Assembly: GCF_000745215.1 (NCBI RefSeq)
Contig: NZ_JQNK01000009.1
Coordinates: 1,240,001 to 1,304,000, forward strand
DNA length: 64,000 bases
From: Methylosinus sp. PW1
GTDB taxonomy: Bacteria; Pseudomonadota; Alphaproteobacteria; Rhizobiales; Beijerinckiaceae
Direction: 5' to 3'
Of the stretch, positions 19,488 to 27,483 are shown one piece after another. Position 1 is the first letter of the stretch. Each line of letters opens with the position of its first letter. The position numbers and the translations under genes were made by a program. The notes below the pieces were generated by a model, which saw only the letters and a list, made by a program, of their open reading frames with translations, had not been told where the DNA came from and did no database searches.

Positions 19488-19511
19488 CCTTCTCCCGCTC
19501 GCGGGAGAAGG
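19488..19511. repeat. GCGGGAGAAGG palindromic repeat, copy 3
   Basis: Arms CCTTCTCCCGC and GCGGGAGAAGG around TC, a perfect inverted repeat just after hss. It differs from the copy at 6502-6525 only in its 2-nt centre. Confidence 0.7.
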
Positions 19512-19539
19512 CGATCGCTTTCGGGCGGAGAGCTTTTCA

Positions 19540-19571
19540 GCGCGCCTGTCGCAAATTTGCGACAGGCGCGC
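19540..19571. repeat. Perfect 32-bp palindrome downstream of hss
   Basis: Sixteen bases read from 19540 are followed directly by their exact reverse complement, centred on AAATTT at 19553-19558, with no loop. The arms contain GCCTGTCGC and GCGACAGGC, the same 9-mers that form the hairpin at 4203-4226, in opposite order. It could be a cruciform or dimer-binding site, or a terminator stem for hss. Confidence 0.7.
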
Positions 19572-19720
19572 GCATTTACGGCGCCGAGCGCCGCGAGCCG
19601 CCGCAATCTGCGCTGTGGTCGGTGATACAAATCGCATTGCTATGCTGCAGCCACGCCGGGGCGAAGGAACGCCTTCGAGACAGCGCCGGTCGGTCTCCAG
19701 CCTCTCCGAAGGAGACAGCG

Positions 19721-19957
19721 ATGCTCACGTCGAAATCGACCCTCGTCCTGGCCATGGCGATCATCTGCTCGGTCGCGCAGGCGCAAACAAAACGCTCAGA
19801 AGATTTGCCGCCGCGACCGGTCGTCTCGAAGAACGCCGAGACCGGCTCGGGACCAGACCGCGAACGGCAGAGATATAATTTCTCGGGCACGGTCGGGCGG
19901 CTCGGCCTCGGCGCCGACCCCACGCGGCCGGAAGGCCCCGGCAACATTTCCAACTAG
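19721..19957 (+). CDS. Small secreted protein of unknown function
   Basis: A 78-residue product with a clear signal peptide (STLVLAMAIICSVAQA, cut before QTKRS), giving a mature peptide of about 58 residues rich in Pro, Gly and Arg with no cysteine. A strong GAAGGAG ribosome binding site precedes the ATG at 19721. The longer in-frame extension crosses the palindromes and is unlikely. The TAG stop lies inside the repeat at 19954-20020, so its 3' end may have been formed by that element. Not recognised as any family. Confidence 0.55.
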   Translation: MLTSKSTLVLAMAIICSVAQAQTKRSEDLPPRPVVSKNAETGSGPDRERQRYNFSGTVGRLGLGADPTRPEGPGNISN

Positions 19958-20020
19958 AGTCTTTGTTTTGACGCGTTTCCAACGCCGAACCGGCGCCCAC
20001 TTCGGCTGGAAACGCTCTAG
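19954..20020. repeat. Alphaproteobacterial interspersed repeat, copy A
   Basis: Outer CTAGAG/CTCTAG arms, then GCGTTTCCA/TGGAAACGC and GCCGAA/TTCGGC around a GC-rich centre. On the minus strand the core reads GAAGTGGGCGCCGGTTC, which resembles the GAAGTGGGAACCGGTTT core of repeats seen between genes in Bradyrhizobium-like genomes. Confidence 0.65.
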
Positions 20021-20072
20021 TGTCATTCCGGTGCAAACACGCGAAGCGGCTCCCACTTCGCTCGAAGACACT
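20019..20072. repeat. Alphaproteobacterial interspersed repeat, copy B
   Basis: Directly adjoins copy A. Outer AGTGTC/GACACT arms and, on the minus strand, a GAAGTGGGAGCCGCTTCGC core related to copy A. Two different members of the same repeat type lie head to tail here. Confidence 0.6.
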
Positions 20073-20079
20073 CGCGGCT

Positions 20080-21438
20080 TCAAGCCGCCGGTATGAGCGC
20101 CGGCGGCAGGCCTGCGGATCGACGATTCCACATGGATTGATAGAGGCCTTCGAGATCCCGCGTATAGGCGGGAACATCGAAGAGCGCGGCGCTCGCCCGA
20201 TTATCCGAGAGCTTCGCCTTGATCTTCGCGAGGCCAGCGGGATCGGTCGCCAGCCGATAAGCGAGATCGAAATAATCGTCGAGATCGGCGGCGATCAGCT
20301 CAGTCAGCCCGACCGCGCGCAGCAGGCTGCCGGCGACGCGCGAGGGAAAGGTCGAGCCGCTGCAAGTGACGATCGGCACGCCGGCCCAGAGCGCGTCGCT
20401 CGCCGTGGTGTGGGCGTTGTAGGGCGCCGTGTCGAGCACGAGATCGGCGAGCTGAATCCGCGCGAGATGCTCGCCTTGGGCCATATCCGGCGCGAAGACG
20501 AGACGCGCCCCGTTCACGCCGCGGTTCCACGCCTCATTGCGCAGATTGCCTTCCGCCATAGGCGCGCCGAGCAGCCATAGGACGCTCTGCGGCACGGCGT
20601 CGAGCAGCCGGCACCAGACGTCGAAAATCTCCGGCGTGAATTTATAGGCCTGATTGAAGCAGCAGAAGACGACGCCCTGCTCCGGCAGGCCCATGCCGGC
20701 GCGCGCGGGCTTTCGGCCGATCGGTCCGGCGCGGCCATGCGGCTGATAGCTGTTCGGCATATAGGCGAAGGATTCGGAATAATCGCCGGCGGAGGCGAGC
20801 GGCGTCACATAATCGTCGGTGACGATGTAGTCGCAGATATCCTCGCCGAGCGTGCCGGGATAGCCGAGATAATTCACCTGCACGGGCGCCGGGCGCAGCA
20901 TCAGAATGCCGCTGCGCGCATTGGCGGTGAAGCCTTTGAGATCGATGAGAATGTCCACCTCGTCGCGATGGATCGCGCGGGCGGCGTCGCCATCGGAGAG
21001 CGCCTCTATGTCGACGAAAGAGTCGAAAGCGCCTATGAGCCGGCGGCGCATGGTCTTGCCGTCATCGGCCCCGTAGGAATAGGCGTTCACGCAAAAGCGC
21101 TCGCGATCATGCGCCTCCAACGTCTCGATCAGCAGCAGCGCCGTCGCATGATCGTGGAAATCATTGGAGAGATAGCCGAGCTTGATCTTTCGTCCATCCG
21201 CGGCGCGAAAGCGAAAATCGAGCGCGAGCCGCGCCGCGACCGCGGCGGCGCGCCGATCGCGCGTCCACAGCTCAGAGCAGCGCCGCTGATCGGCCGCATC
21301 GACGCCCGGCTGCGAGAGAAAGAGAAAAGGCGGCAGCGCGCCGGAGCCGTCGGCCGCGAGAAGATCGTCGAGCGCTTTGGCGTCGCCTGCGAAGTCATCC
21401 CAAGCGCACATGCTGCGGCTGCGTCCGAGCGATCGCAT
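20080..21438 (-). CDS. OGT/SPINDLY-type glycosyltransferase (GT41) lacking TPR repeats
   Basis: A 452-residue protein matching the catalytic half of O-GlcNAc-transferase/SPINDLY proteins: KLGYLSNDFHDHATALLL, DILIDLKGFTANARSGI, RPAPVQVNYLGYPGTLG, VFCCFNQAYKFTPEIF and APYNAHTTASDALWAGVPIVT. These enzymes attach a sugar from a nucleotide donor to proteins or sugars in the cytosol. Most bacterial members have a long N-terminal TPR array. Here only about 60 residues precede the catalytic core and no TPR is visible upstream, so it is either a short form or 5'-truncated. Monocistronic. Confidence 0.8.
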   Translation of the reverse strand: MRSLGRSRSMCAWDDFAGDAKALDDLLAADGSGALPPFLFLSQPGVDAADQRRCSELWTRDRRAAAVAARLALDFRFRAADGRKIKLGYLSNDFHDHATALLLIETLEAHDRERFCVNAYSYGADDGKTMRRRLIGAFDSFVDIEALSDGDAARAIHRDEVDILIDLKGFTANARSGILMLRPAPVQVNYLGYPGTLGEDICDYIVTDDYVTPLASAGDYSESFAYMPNSYQPHGRAGPIGRKPARAGMGLPEQGVVFCCFNQAYKFTPEIFDVWCRLLDAVPQSVLWLLGAPMAEGNLRNEAWNRGVNGARLVFAPDMAQGEHLARIQLADLVLDTAPYNAHTTASDALWAGVPIVTCSGSTFPSRVAGSLLRAVGLTELIAADLDDYFDLAYRLATDPAGLAKIKAKLSDNRASAALFDVPAYTRDLEGLYQSMWNRRSAGLPPALIPAA

Positions 21439-21633
21439 CGCCGTCTCCCAGGTCGAAGTTCCTTCGCCTGGGCATGAAGGCGCGTGTCGCCTTCCGGATC
21501 AGACATCGGACCGAAGCAATCGCCGCGCCATTTCTCGGCGCTCTGGGGCATAAGCGGAGCCGCATGGCGACTGCTCTGCTTTTATTTTATGAAAGCTCGT
21601 TCCGAGGCGCGCTTTCGACATAGGGGCGTCGAA

Positions 21634-22263
21634 ATGGATGAAGTTCTGAGGACTCAAAGGCTTCTGCAGGAGGAAGCCGACCAGATCGTCGATCTCCTCG
21701 ATCTGGACGTTTTGCTGAGCCGCGTCGGCAAACCGATCCGGGTCGGCAGTTCCGCTCTCGGCCTGATGGTTCGGCGAGACATCGACATCACTGTGGTTTG
21801 CGAAAGCCTGTCCGGCGAGGCGCGCGAGGCCTTCATTCGCGCTGGAGCCGAACTCATGTCGATGGATCGCTATGTGGTTTCCGTCCGCTTCAGAAACGAC
21901 AGCGGCGCGTGGAACGCCGATCCGGCGAGCTATCCGGACGGTCTGTATCTCGGAGTGTCGGCGCGCGTCGGCGAGGGAATCGACTGGACTCTCGATATTT
22001 GGGCGGTGGGTCGGCCCGAACGGCAGCCAGACCTGCGCCACTTGCAGACGCTCCCGCCGCGTCTCGACGACGACCGCCGGAAGACGATACTGATCATCAA
22101 GCAGGCGTTGGCGGCGACGAAATCCGGATCGTCGGAAAACAGGATTCCGAGCGCATATGTCTATGAGGCCGTCGTCGAGGACGGCGTCGGCGAGGTGAAG
22201 CAGTTCGCAGAATGGCTCGCTGATAAGAAGGCGATCACATCCCTCTCGTCCGCTGTTCTCTGA
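21634..22263 (+). CDS. Nucleotidyltransferase-fold protein of unknown role
   Basis: A 209-residue protein whose centre reads RVGSSALGLMVRRDIDITVVC, the GS-x(n)-DxD pattern of the polymerase-beta-like nucleotidyltransferase superfamily. A possible third acidic strand is DWTLDIW. This suggests transfer of a nucleotide to a small molecule, RNA or protein, but it matches no specific family I know. The start at 21634 follows AGGGG; in-frame starts at 21484 and 21589 would overlap the glycosyltransferase promoter region. It stands alone. Confidence 0.6.
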   Translation: MDEVLRTQRLLQEEADQIVDLLDLDVLLSRVGKPIRVGSSALGLMVRRDIDITVVCESLSGEAREAFIRAGAELMSMDRYVVSVRFRNDSGAWNADPASYPDGLYLGVSARVGEGIDWTLDIWAVGRPERQPDLRHLQTLPPRLDDDRRKTILIIKQALAATKSGSSENRIPSAYVYEAVVEDGVGEVKQFAEWLADKKAITSLSSAVL

Positions 22264-22319
22264 GCCTTCGCGCGTCCGGCGCTTCAGCGGCAGAGTCGAG
22301 CGCCGGCCGCCCCGCGAAA

Positions 22320-22694
22320 CTACTGGTATACGGCCTCGAGCTTGTGTCCGTCGATGTCGATCACGAATGCGGCATAGTAGCTCGGGCCATAGCGCGGCCG
22401 CGGACCGGGCGCTCCGTCATCCTGCGCGCCGCGCGCGAGCGCCGCCGCGTGAAAAGCCCGAACGGCCTCGGGAGTCGGCGCGGCGAAAGCCAGATGAAAG
22501 CCCGCGTCGACGCCTATGTCGGACGCCGAGCGCTGCTTCAGAGCGAAAGGCTCGCGCCCGTCCGGCGTCCCATAGCCGACAGATCTGGGTCCGGTGTAGA
22601 GCCGCCGATAGCCGAGCACGGCGAGAACCGCGTCATAGAATTCTATCGCCTGCCCGAGATCGGACACTCCGATCGATAGATGACTGATCATCAT
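22320..22694 (-). CDS. VOC (glyoxalase/bleomycin-resistance-like) family protein
   Basis: A 124-residue single-unit vicinal-oxygen-chelate protein. It opens with ISHLSIGVSDLGQAIEFYDAVLAVLGY and ends with FVIDIDGHKLEAVY, the typical HxxixVxDl...FY and DPDGhxlE patterns with metal-ligand His and Glu. The closest type is the lactoylglutathione-lyase-like group seen beside many unrelated genes. The substrate is unknown. It lies 21 bp downstream of cysA on the same strand and may be the last gene of the sulfate operon. Confidence 0.8.
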   Translation of the reverse strand: MMISHLSIGVSDLGQAIEFYDAVLAVLGYRRLYTGPRSVGYGTPDGREPFALKQRSASDIGVDAGFHLAFAAPTPEAVRAFHAAALARGAQDDGAPGPRPRYGPSYYAAFVIDIDGHKLEAVYQ

Positions 22695-22715
22695 CGTTCG
22701 ATCGGCCGGCCCTTC

Positions 22716-23789
22716 TCAAATCCCCGCGCCGTCGCCGAGCGTCTCCTCGGCCGCGGTCGAGAAAATCCGCACATTATTCAGCGACAGCGGCACGCTGCTG
22801 CCGAGCGTCGCTCCGGCGCGATCATCCGTGTCGACCTCGACCGTCTGGTCATAGCCGGGGATGGAGATCGACGCGCGCAAGCCCGCAGCCGTGCGGCGCA
22901 CCGCCTCGACCCGGCCCTCGAGCGCGCCGATCTGACCGCCATGCAGAGCGATGTCGGCGGGACGGAAATAGACGCGCGCCGGTCCATTGCGCAGGTTTTC
23001 CGAGGAGACGTGCAGTTCCTTGCCCTGGAAGATCACCTTGCCGTCGGCGACCTGCACCGGAAGCGCCAGCGCCTCGCCGACGAAGGAGAGCACGAAGGGC
23101 GAAGCCGGCCGATCATAGAGCTCGTCCGGCGTGCCGATCTGCTCGATATGGCCCTTGTCCAGCACCACCACGCGATCGGCGAGCTCCATCGCCTCATCCT
23201 GGTCGTGCGTCACAAAGACCGTGGTGAGTCCGGTCTGCCGATGCACGTCGCGCAGCCAGCGGCGCAGATCCTTGCGCACGCGCGCATCGAGAGCGCCGAA
23301 GGGCTCGTCCAGCAGGAGCACGCGCGGCTCGATGGCGAGGGCGCGCGCGAGCGCCACACGCTGGCGCTGGCCGCCGGAGAGCTGCGCCGGATAGCGTCCG
23401 CCGAGCCCGTCGAGCTGCACGAATTCCAGCAGCTCGGCCGCGCGCGCGGCGATCTCGGCGCGGGACGGACGCGAGCGGCGCGGGCGAACCTTCAGCCCAT
23501 AGGCGATGTTGTCGGCGACAGTCAGATGCTTGAACAGCGCGTAATTCTGGAACACGAAGCCGACGCGCCGCTCCTGCACCGACAAAGTGGTCGCGTCCTC
23601 CGAATCGAAGAGAATGCGGCCGCGATCGGGGCTGGACAGGCCGGCGATGGCGCGCAGCAGCGTGGTCTTGCCGGAGCCCGACGGTCCCAGCAGCGCGACC
23701 AGCTCGCCGCGCGCGATCGTCAGATTGACGTCGCGCAAAGCGGGATAGTCGCCGAAATCCTTCTCGACGCGCTCGATCTTGATTTCCAC
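22716..23789 (-). CDS. cysA: Sulfate/thiosulfate ABC transporter ATP-binding protein
   Basis: A 357-residue ATPase that powers sulfate import. Walker A is GPSGSGKT (about 35-42), followed by the Q-loop FVFQNYALF, signature QLSGGQRQR, Walker [12 protein letters not shown] and H-loop VFVTHDQ. The C-terminal regulatory TOBE-like domain is present. The chosen GTG at 23789 lies 22 bp after the cysW stop and gives the usual N-terminus [13 protein letters not shown]. The frame is open to 23942, but that stretch overlaps cysW. The start is therefore the uncertain point, not the function. Confidence 0.92.
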   Translation of the reverse strand: MEIKIERVEKDFGDYPALRDVNLTIARGELVALLGPSGSGKTTLLRAIAGLSSPDRGRILFDSEDATTLSVQERRVGFVFQNYALFKHLTVADNIAYGLKVRPRRSRPSRAEIAARAAELLEFVQLDGLGGRYPAQLSGGQRQRVALARALAIEPRVLLLDEPFGALDARVRKDLRRWLRDVHRQTGLTTVFVTHDQDEAMELADRVVVLDKGHIEQIGTPDELYDRPASPFVLSFVGEALALPVQVADGKVIFQGKELHVSSENLRNGPARVYFRPADIALHGGQIGALEGRVEAVRRTAAGLRASISIPGYDQTVEVDTDDRAGATLGSSVPLSLNNVRIFSTAAEETLGDGAGI

Positions 23790-23811
23790 GCCATGGGGGC
23801 GCGGCGCCGCC

Positions 23812-24705
23812 TCAGTGACGTCGGCGGCTAGCGATTTGGCCGGCGTAGCGCCATTCGAGGAGCGTCTTGATTCCAAGAGTGACGAGAGCCAGCCCAGCCA
23901 GGAGGGAGGCGAGGGCGAACGCCGAGACGATGTTATACTCATTATAGAGGATCTCCACCTGGAGAGGTATCGTGTTGGTCAGGCCGCGAATATGGCCCGA
24001 GACGACCGAAACCGCGCCGAACTCGCCCATGGCGCGGGCGTTTGCGAGGAGCACGCCATAGAGCAGGCCCCATTTGATGTTGGGCAATGTCACTGTGAGA
24101 AAAGTGCGGAAGCCGCTCGCCCCGAGCGTCAGCGCCGCCTCCTCCTCCACCGTTCCCTGCTCCTGCATCAGCGGGATCAGTTCCCGCGCGACGAAGGGGA
24201 AGGTGACGAAAATTGTCGCGAGAACAATGCCGGGGATGGCGAAGACGACCTGAATTCCATAGGCCGCAAATGTGGGGCCGAGCAGCCCCTGCGAGCCGAA
24301 GACCAGCACATAGACGAGGCCGGACACCACCGGGGAGACGGAAAAGGGCAGATCGATGAGCGTGATGAGCACGCTCTTGCCCGGAAACGAGAATTTGGAG
24401 ATCGCCCAGGCCGCGCAAACGCCGAAGAGCGCATTGAGCGGCACCACGATCGCCGCGACGATGAGCGTGAGGCGGATCGCTGCGCGGGCGTCCGGCTCCT
24501 CGAAAGTGGCGAAGAACGCGCCGGCCCCCTTGGCGACCGCCTCGGTGAAGACGACGGCGAGCGGAAGCAGAAGGAAGAGGCCGAGAAAGGCCACGGCGAC
24601 GCCGATCAGCACATAGCGCGTGAGCGGCGTCTCCTCCGTCACGCTGCGCGGCGGCGCGACCGCAATGGCCGGCGCGAGCGCCGTGGACGGGATCGCGTCA
24701 GACAT
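23812..24705 (-). CDS. cysW: Sulfate ABC transporter permease CysW
   Basis: A 297-residue inner-membrane permease with about six transmembrane helices and the EAA-loop region [16 protein letters not shown], where the ATPase docks. The conserved segments [16 protein letters not shown] and [24 protein letters not shown] are typical of CysW. It overlaps cysT by 8 bp, implying coupled translation. Confidence 0.93.
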   Translation of the reverse strand: MSDAIPSTALAPAIAVAPPRSVTEETPLTRYVLIGVAVAFLGLFLLLPLAVVFTEAVAKGAGAFFATFEEPDARAAIRLTLIVAAIVVPLNALFGVCAAWAISKFSFPGKSVLITLIDLPFSVSPVVSGLVYVLVFGSQGLLGPTFAAYGIQVVFAIPGIVLATIFVTFPFVARELIPLMQEQGTVEEEAALTLGASGFRTFLTVTLPNIKWGLLYGVLLANARAMGEFGAVSVVSGHIRGLTNTIPLQVEILYNEYNIVSAFALASLLAGLALVTLGIKTLLEWRYAGQIASRRRH

Positions 24706-25564
24706 GACCGAACCTCTTCTGACTCCAGGCCTGGATCAGATTGATCGCGAGCAGCACGGAAAAAGAGATGGCGAGCATGATGGTCGCGATGCCCGTCGCG
24801 CCCGCGTAATCGAACTGCTCGAGCTTGACGATGATCAGCAAGGGCGCGATTTCCGAGATATAGGCGAGATTGCCGGCGATGAAGATCACCGAGCCATATT
24901 CGCCGACGCTACGCGCAAACGCCAGCGCGAAGCCGGTGAGCAGCGCCGGCAGGATCGGCGGCAGCAGCACGCGCCACACTGTCTGCGCACGGCTCGCGCC
25001 GAGCGTCGCCGACGCCTCCTCGAGCTCTGCGTCGATTTCGGCCAGGAGCGGCTGCACCGTGCGCACGACGAAGGGCAGGCCGACGAACACCAGCGCAACC
25101 AGAATGCCCCAGCGCGTGAAGGCGATCTTTATGTCGTAATCGGCGAGCGGCTCGCCGAGCCAGCCATTGGGCGCATAGAGCGCCGCGAGCGCAATGCCGG
25201 CGACCGCCGTGGGGAGGGCGAAAGGTAGATCGACGATGGCGTCGAGAAAGCGCCGGCCTGGAAATTCATAGCGCGTCAGCACCCAGGCGGCGACGAGGCC
25301 AAAGACGACATCGATCGCGGCGGCGGCAAAGGAGATGAAGAAGCTGGTGCGCAGCGCCGCGGCGACGCGCGGCTCGACCGCTATTCCATAGAGGCCTGAA
25401 AGACCGAGCGAGGAGGCGCGGAAAATCAGCAGTGAAAGAGGAAACAGGACGATGAGGCTCAGATAAAAGATGGTGAAGCCGAAGGTCGCCCGAAATCCCG
25501 GAATAACGCTCGGAGCGGTGAAGCTCCGAGCCTTCTTGTTCGCGACGGGCGCAGCGGCGCTCAT
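24698..25564 (-). CDS. cysT: Sulfate ABC transporter permease CysT (CysU)
   Basis: The 288-residue partner permease, with about six transmembrane helices. It carries LPFALPTAVAGIALA and the EAA loop EEASATLGASRAQTVWRVLLPPI, then GFALAFARSVGEYGSVIFIAGN, all characteristic of CysT. It starts 17 bp after the sulfate-binding protein gene and overlaps cysW at its end. Confidence 0.93.
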   Translation of the reverse strand: MSAAAPVANKKARSFTAPSVIPGFRATFGFTIFYLSLIVLFPLSLLIFRASSLGLSGLYGIAVEPRVAAALRTSFFISFAAAAIDVVFGLVAAWVLTRYEFPGRRFLDAIVDLPFALPTAVAGIALAALYAPNGWLGEPLADYDIKIAFTRWGILVALVFVGLPFVVRTVQPLLAEIDAELEEASATLGASRAQTVWRVLLPPILPALLTGFALAFARSVGEYGSVIFIAGNLAYISEIAPLLIIVKLEQFDYAGATGIATIMLAISFSVLLAINLIQAWSQKRFGHV

Positions 25565-25581
25565 GAGAATTCCTTGCGCCT

Positions 25582-26610
25582 TTACTGCTTTTGAATATCG
25601 TCGAAGACGCCGCCATCGGCGAAATGTGTCTTCTGCGCTTTGGTCCAGCCGCCGAAGACCTGATCGACGGTGAAGAGCTCGAGCTTGGGAAGACGCTTCA
25701 GATCTTCCTTGGCCGCGAATTCGGGATGCGCGGGACGATAGTAATTCTTGGCGATGATCGCCTGCGCGGCCGGCGTGTAGAGGAAGTTGACAAAGGCCTC
25801 GGCGGCCTTGCGCGTCCCCTTGGCGTCGACATTGCCATCGACGACCGCGACCGGCGGCTCGGCGAGAATCGAGCTGGAGGGAACGACGATCTCGAACTTG
25901 TCCTTGCCGAATTCCTCGAAGGCGAGGAAGGCCTCGTTCTCCCAGGCGATCAGCACATCACCGAGACCACGCTGGGCGAAAGTGATCGTCGAGCCACGCG
26001 CGCCCGTGTCGAGCACCGGGGCGTTCTTATAGATCGCCTTGACGAATTCCTTGGTCTTCGCCTCGTCGCCGCCGAACTTTTTCAGCGCATAGCCCCAGGC
26101 GCCGAGATAGTTCCAGCGCGCGCCGCCGGAGGTCTTCGGATTGGGGGTGATGACCGCGACGCCGGGCTTGGCGAGATCGTCCCAATTTTTGATCTTCTTC
26201 GGATTGCCCTTGCGCACCAGGAAGACGATCGTCGATGTGTAGGGCGAGGCGTTGTTCGGCAGCTTCTTCTGCCAATCGGGCGCGATCTTTCCGGTCTTGC
26301 TCGCGATCGCGTCTATGTCGGCGGCGAGCGCCAGGGTCACGACATCGGCCGCGAGACCGTCGATCACCGCGCGCGCCTGGGCGCCCGAACCTGCATGAGA
26401 GGCCTGAAGCTCGATCGTATCGCCGGTCTTCGCCTTCCAATCGGCGGCGAAGGCGGGATTGATCGCCTTATAGAGCTCACGGGTGGGATCATAGGAGACA
26501 TTGAGCAGCGAGGTCGCCGCCTGCGCCGTCGCATCGACGAAAAACGACACGCTCGCGGCGAGCGCGACCACCGCGCCAAAGCGGCGCCGCGAAATTGAAA
26601 CGCTCCTCAT
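25582..26610 (-). CDS. sbp: Periplasmic sulfate-binding protein
   Basis: A 342-residue solute-binding protein that delivers sulfate to CysTWA. Family signatures are [40 protein letters not shown] and YLLAWENEA-like [16 protein letters not shown]. The signal peptide contains SRRRFGAVV near residues 7-15, a twin-arginine motif, which suggests Tat export rather than the Sec export usual for this family. First gene of the operon, with an AAGGAG ribosome binding site. An AT-richer 136-bp region separates it from the pmoB-downstream gene. Confidence 0.92.
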   Translation of the reverse strand: MRSVSISRRRFGAVVALAASVSFFVDATAQAATSLLNVSYDPTRELYKAINPAFAADWKAKTGDTIELQASHAGSGAQARAVIDGLAADVVTLALAADIDAIASKTGKIAPDWQKKLPNNASPYTSTIVFLVRKGNPKKIKNWDDLAKPGVAVITPNPKTSGGARWNYLGAWGYALKKFGGDEAKTKEFVKAIYKNAPVLDTGARGSTITFAQRGLGDVLIAWENEAFLAFEEFGKDKFEIVVPSSSILAEPPVAVVDGNVDAKGTRKAAEAFVNFLYTPAAQAIIAKNYYRPAHPEFAAKEDLKRLPKLELFTVDQVFGGWTKAQKTHFADGGVFDDIQKQ

Positions 26611-26746
26611 ACGGGTCTCCTTCTATGGTCTATAAATTCACTCATGTAATGGACTAATATATTTTGATGATGCTGTAAACCGTGTCTTCGACGCGCGGAA
26701 CGCCGAATTCATACTTTTTCAGCGCAAAAGGCGTCGCGCGAGTCGA

Positions 26747-27325
26747 TCAGCGCCGGGATCCCGCAGGCTTCGAGCGGCTGGAGACGAACAGAAACGCGGC
26801 GAGCAAGCCGGCGACGGCGATCAGATAATAGGGGCTGATTTCGAAGCGGCGCTTGCCCACGGAAAAGGGAAAGCGCGCTGTCCAATGCTCGCCGGCCGCG
26901 CCGTCGATGGTGACGACGCCGATGAAATCGCCCGGCTGGGCGAAGACATGCGCGAAAGAAAACGTCCCCTTGGGATAGATCTGCGGAGGCAGCGAGGCGA
27001 CAGTCGCCGTCTCCATGCTCGACGCGTTCTCGCTGTTCTCGCTCGGCAGCAAGATGCGAAAGCCCGCCTTCATTTCGCGAAGCTCGGGGGCCGCATAGTC
27101 GAAGACGAAGATCGTTTCTCCCGATTGGGGAGCATCCTCGCAGAATTTTTTCTGCTGCGCCGCGCCGGGCTGGTAGCCCGCGAAATAGATGATCTCGGGG
27201 CCGATCTTCAGCACGCAGCTGTCTTTGTCGGGAAGGAGATCGCCGCGCGCCAGCGCCGAATGGGCGGCGCTCATCGCGACGAGAGCGGCCGGCAAGAGCA
27301 ATTGCGCGATACGACGACGCGACAT
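26747..27325 (-). CDS. Periplasmic membrane-anchored protein downstream of pmoB (possible AmoD/PmoD-like)
   Basis: A 192-residue protein with an N-terminal signal peptide (about 1-26), a periplasmic domain containing SCVLKIGPEIIYFAGYQP and KKFCEDAPQSGETIFVFDY (two cysteines), and a C-terminal membrane helix (YLIAVAGLLAAFLFV) with a short basic tail. Proteins with this layout lie next to ammonia and methane monooxygenase operons in other bacteria (AmoD/PmoD-type). I place it there from position, topology and resemblance, not from an alignment. It starts about 158 bp after pmoB, beyond the pmoB terminator, so expression may be read-through or separate. Confidence 0.65.
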   Translation of the reverse strand: MSRRRIAQLLLPAALVAMSAAHSALARGDLLPDKDSCVLKIGPEIIYFAGYQPGAAQQKKFCEDAPQSGETIFVFDYAAPELREMKAGFRILLPSENSENASSMETATVASLPPQIYPKGTFSFAHVFAQPGDFIGVVTIDGAAGEHWTARFPFSVGKRRFEISPYYLIAVAGLLAAFLFVSSRSKPAGSRR

Positions 27326-27421
27326 GCGCTTCCCCCGATGAGCGCAGAGTTTCAGATTGCACTTAATCCGCTATCGCACACCCTGCAAGGCGCCGCGCGA
27401 AGAAGAAAAACATCGCTCCGC

Positions 27422-27455
27422 AAAAAGAAACCGGCCGGGCGCGAGGCCCGGCCGG
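27422..27455 (-). terminator. Intrinsic terminator after pmoB
   Basis: On the minus strand a perfect 10-bp stem CCGGCCGGGC/GCCCGGCCGG with a CTCGC loop is followed by TTTCTTTTTG. It lies 29 bp beyond the pmoB stop and is the strongest intrinsic terminator in the window, marking the end of the pmoCAB transcript. Confidence 0.88.
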
Positions 27456-27483
27456 CGGTATTTTCAGGCTTCAGAGAGCTCGA

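Noticed and set aside
17876..20072. Closely spaced repeats as a CRISPR array
   Set aside because: The repeats are palindromes of different types with unequal spacing and no regular spacers; no cas genes are nearby.
22680..23831. 383-codon plus-strand frame opposite cysA
   Set aside because: cysA has all ABC ATPase motifs on the minus strand; the opposite frame shows none.
26611..26746. AT-richer gap upstream of sbp as a tRNA or small RNA gene
   Set aside because: No cloverleaf or CCA end found; it more likely holds the sulfate operon promoter.
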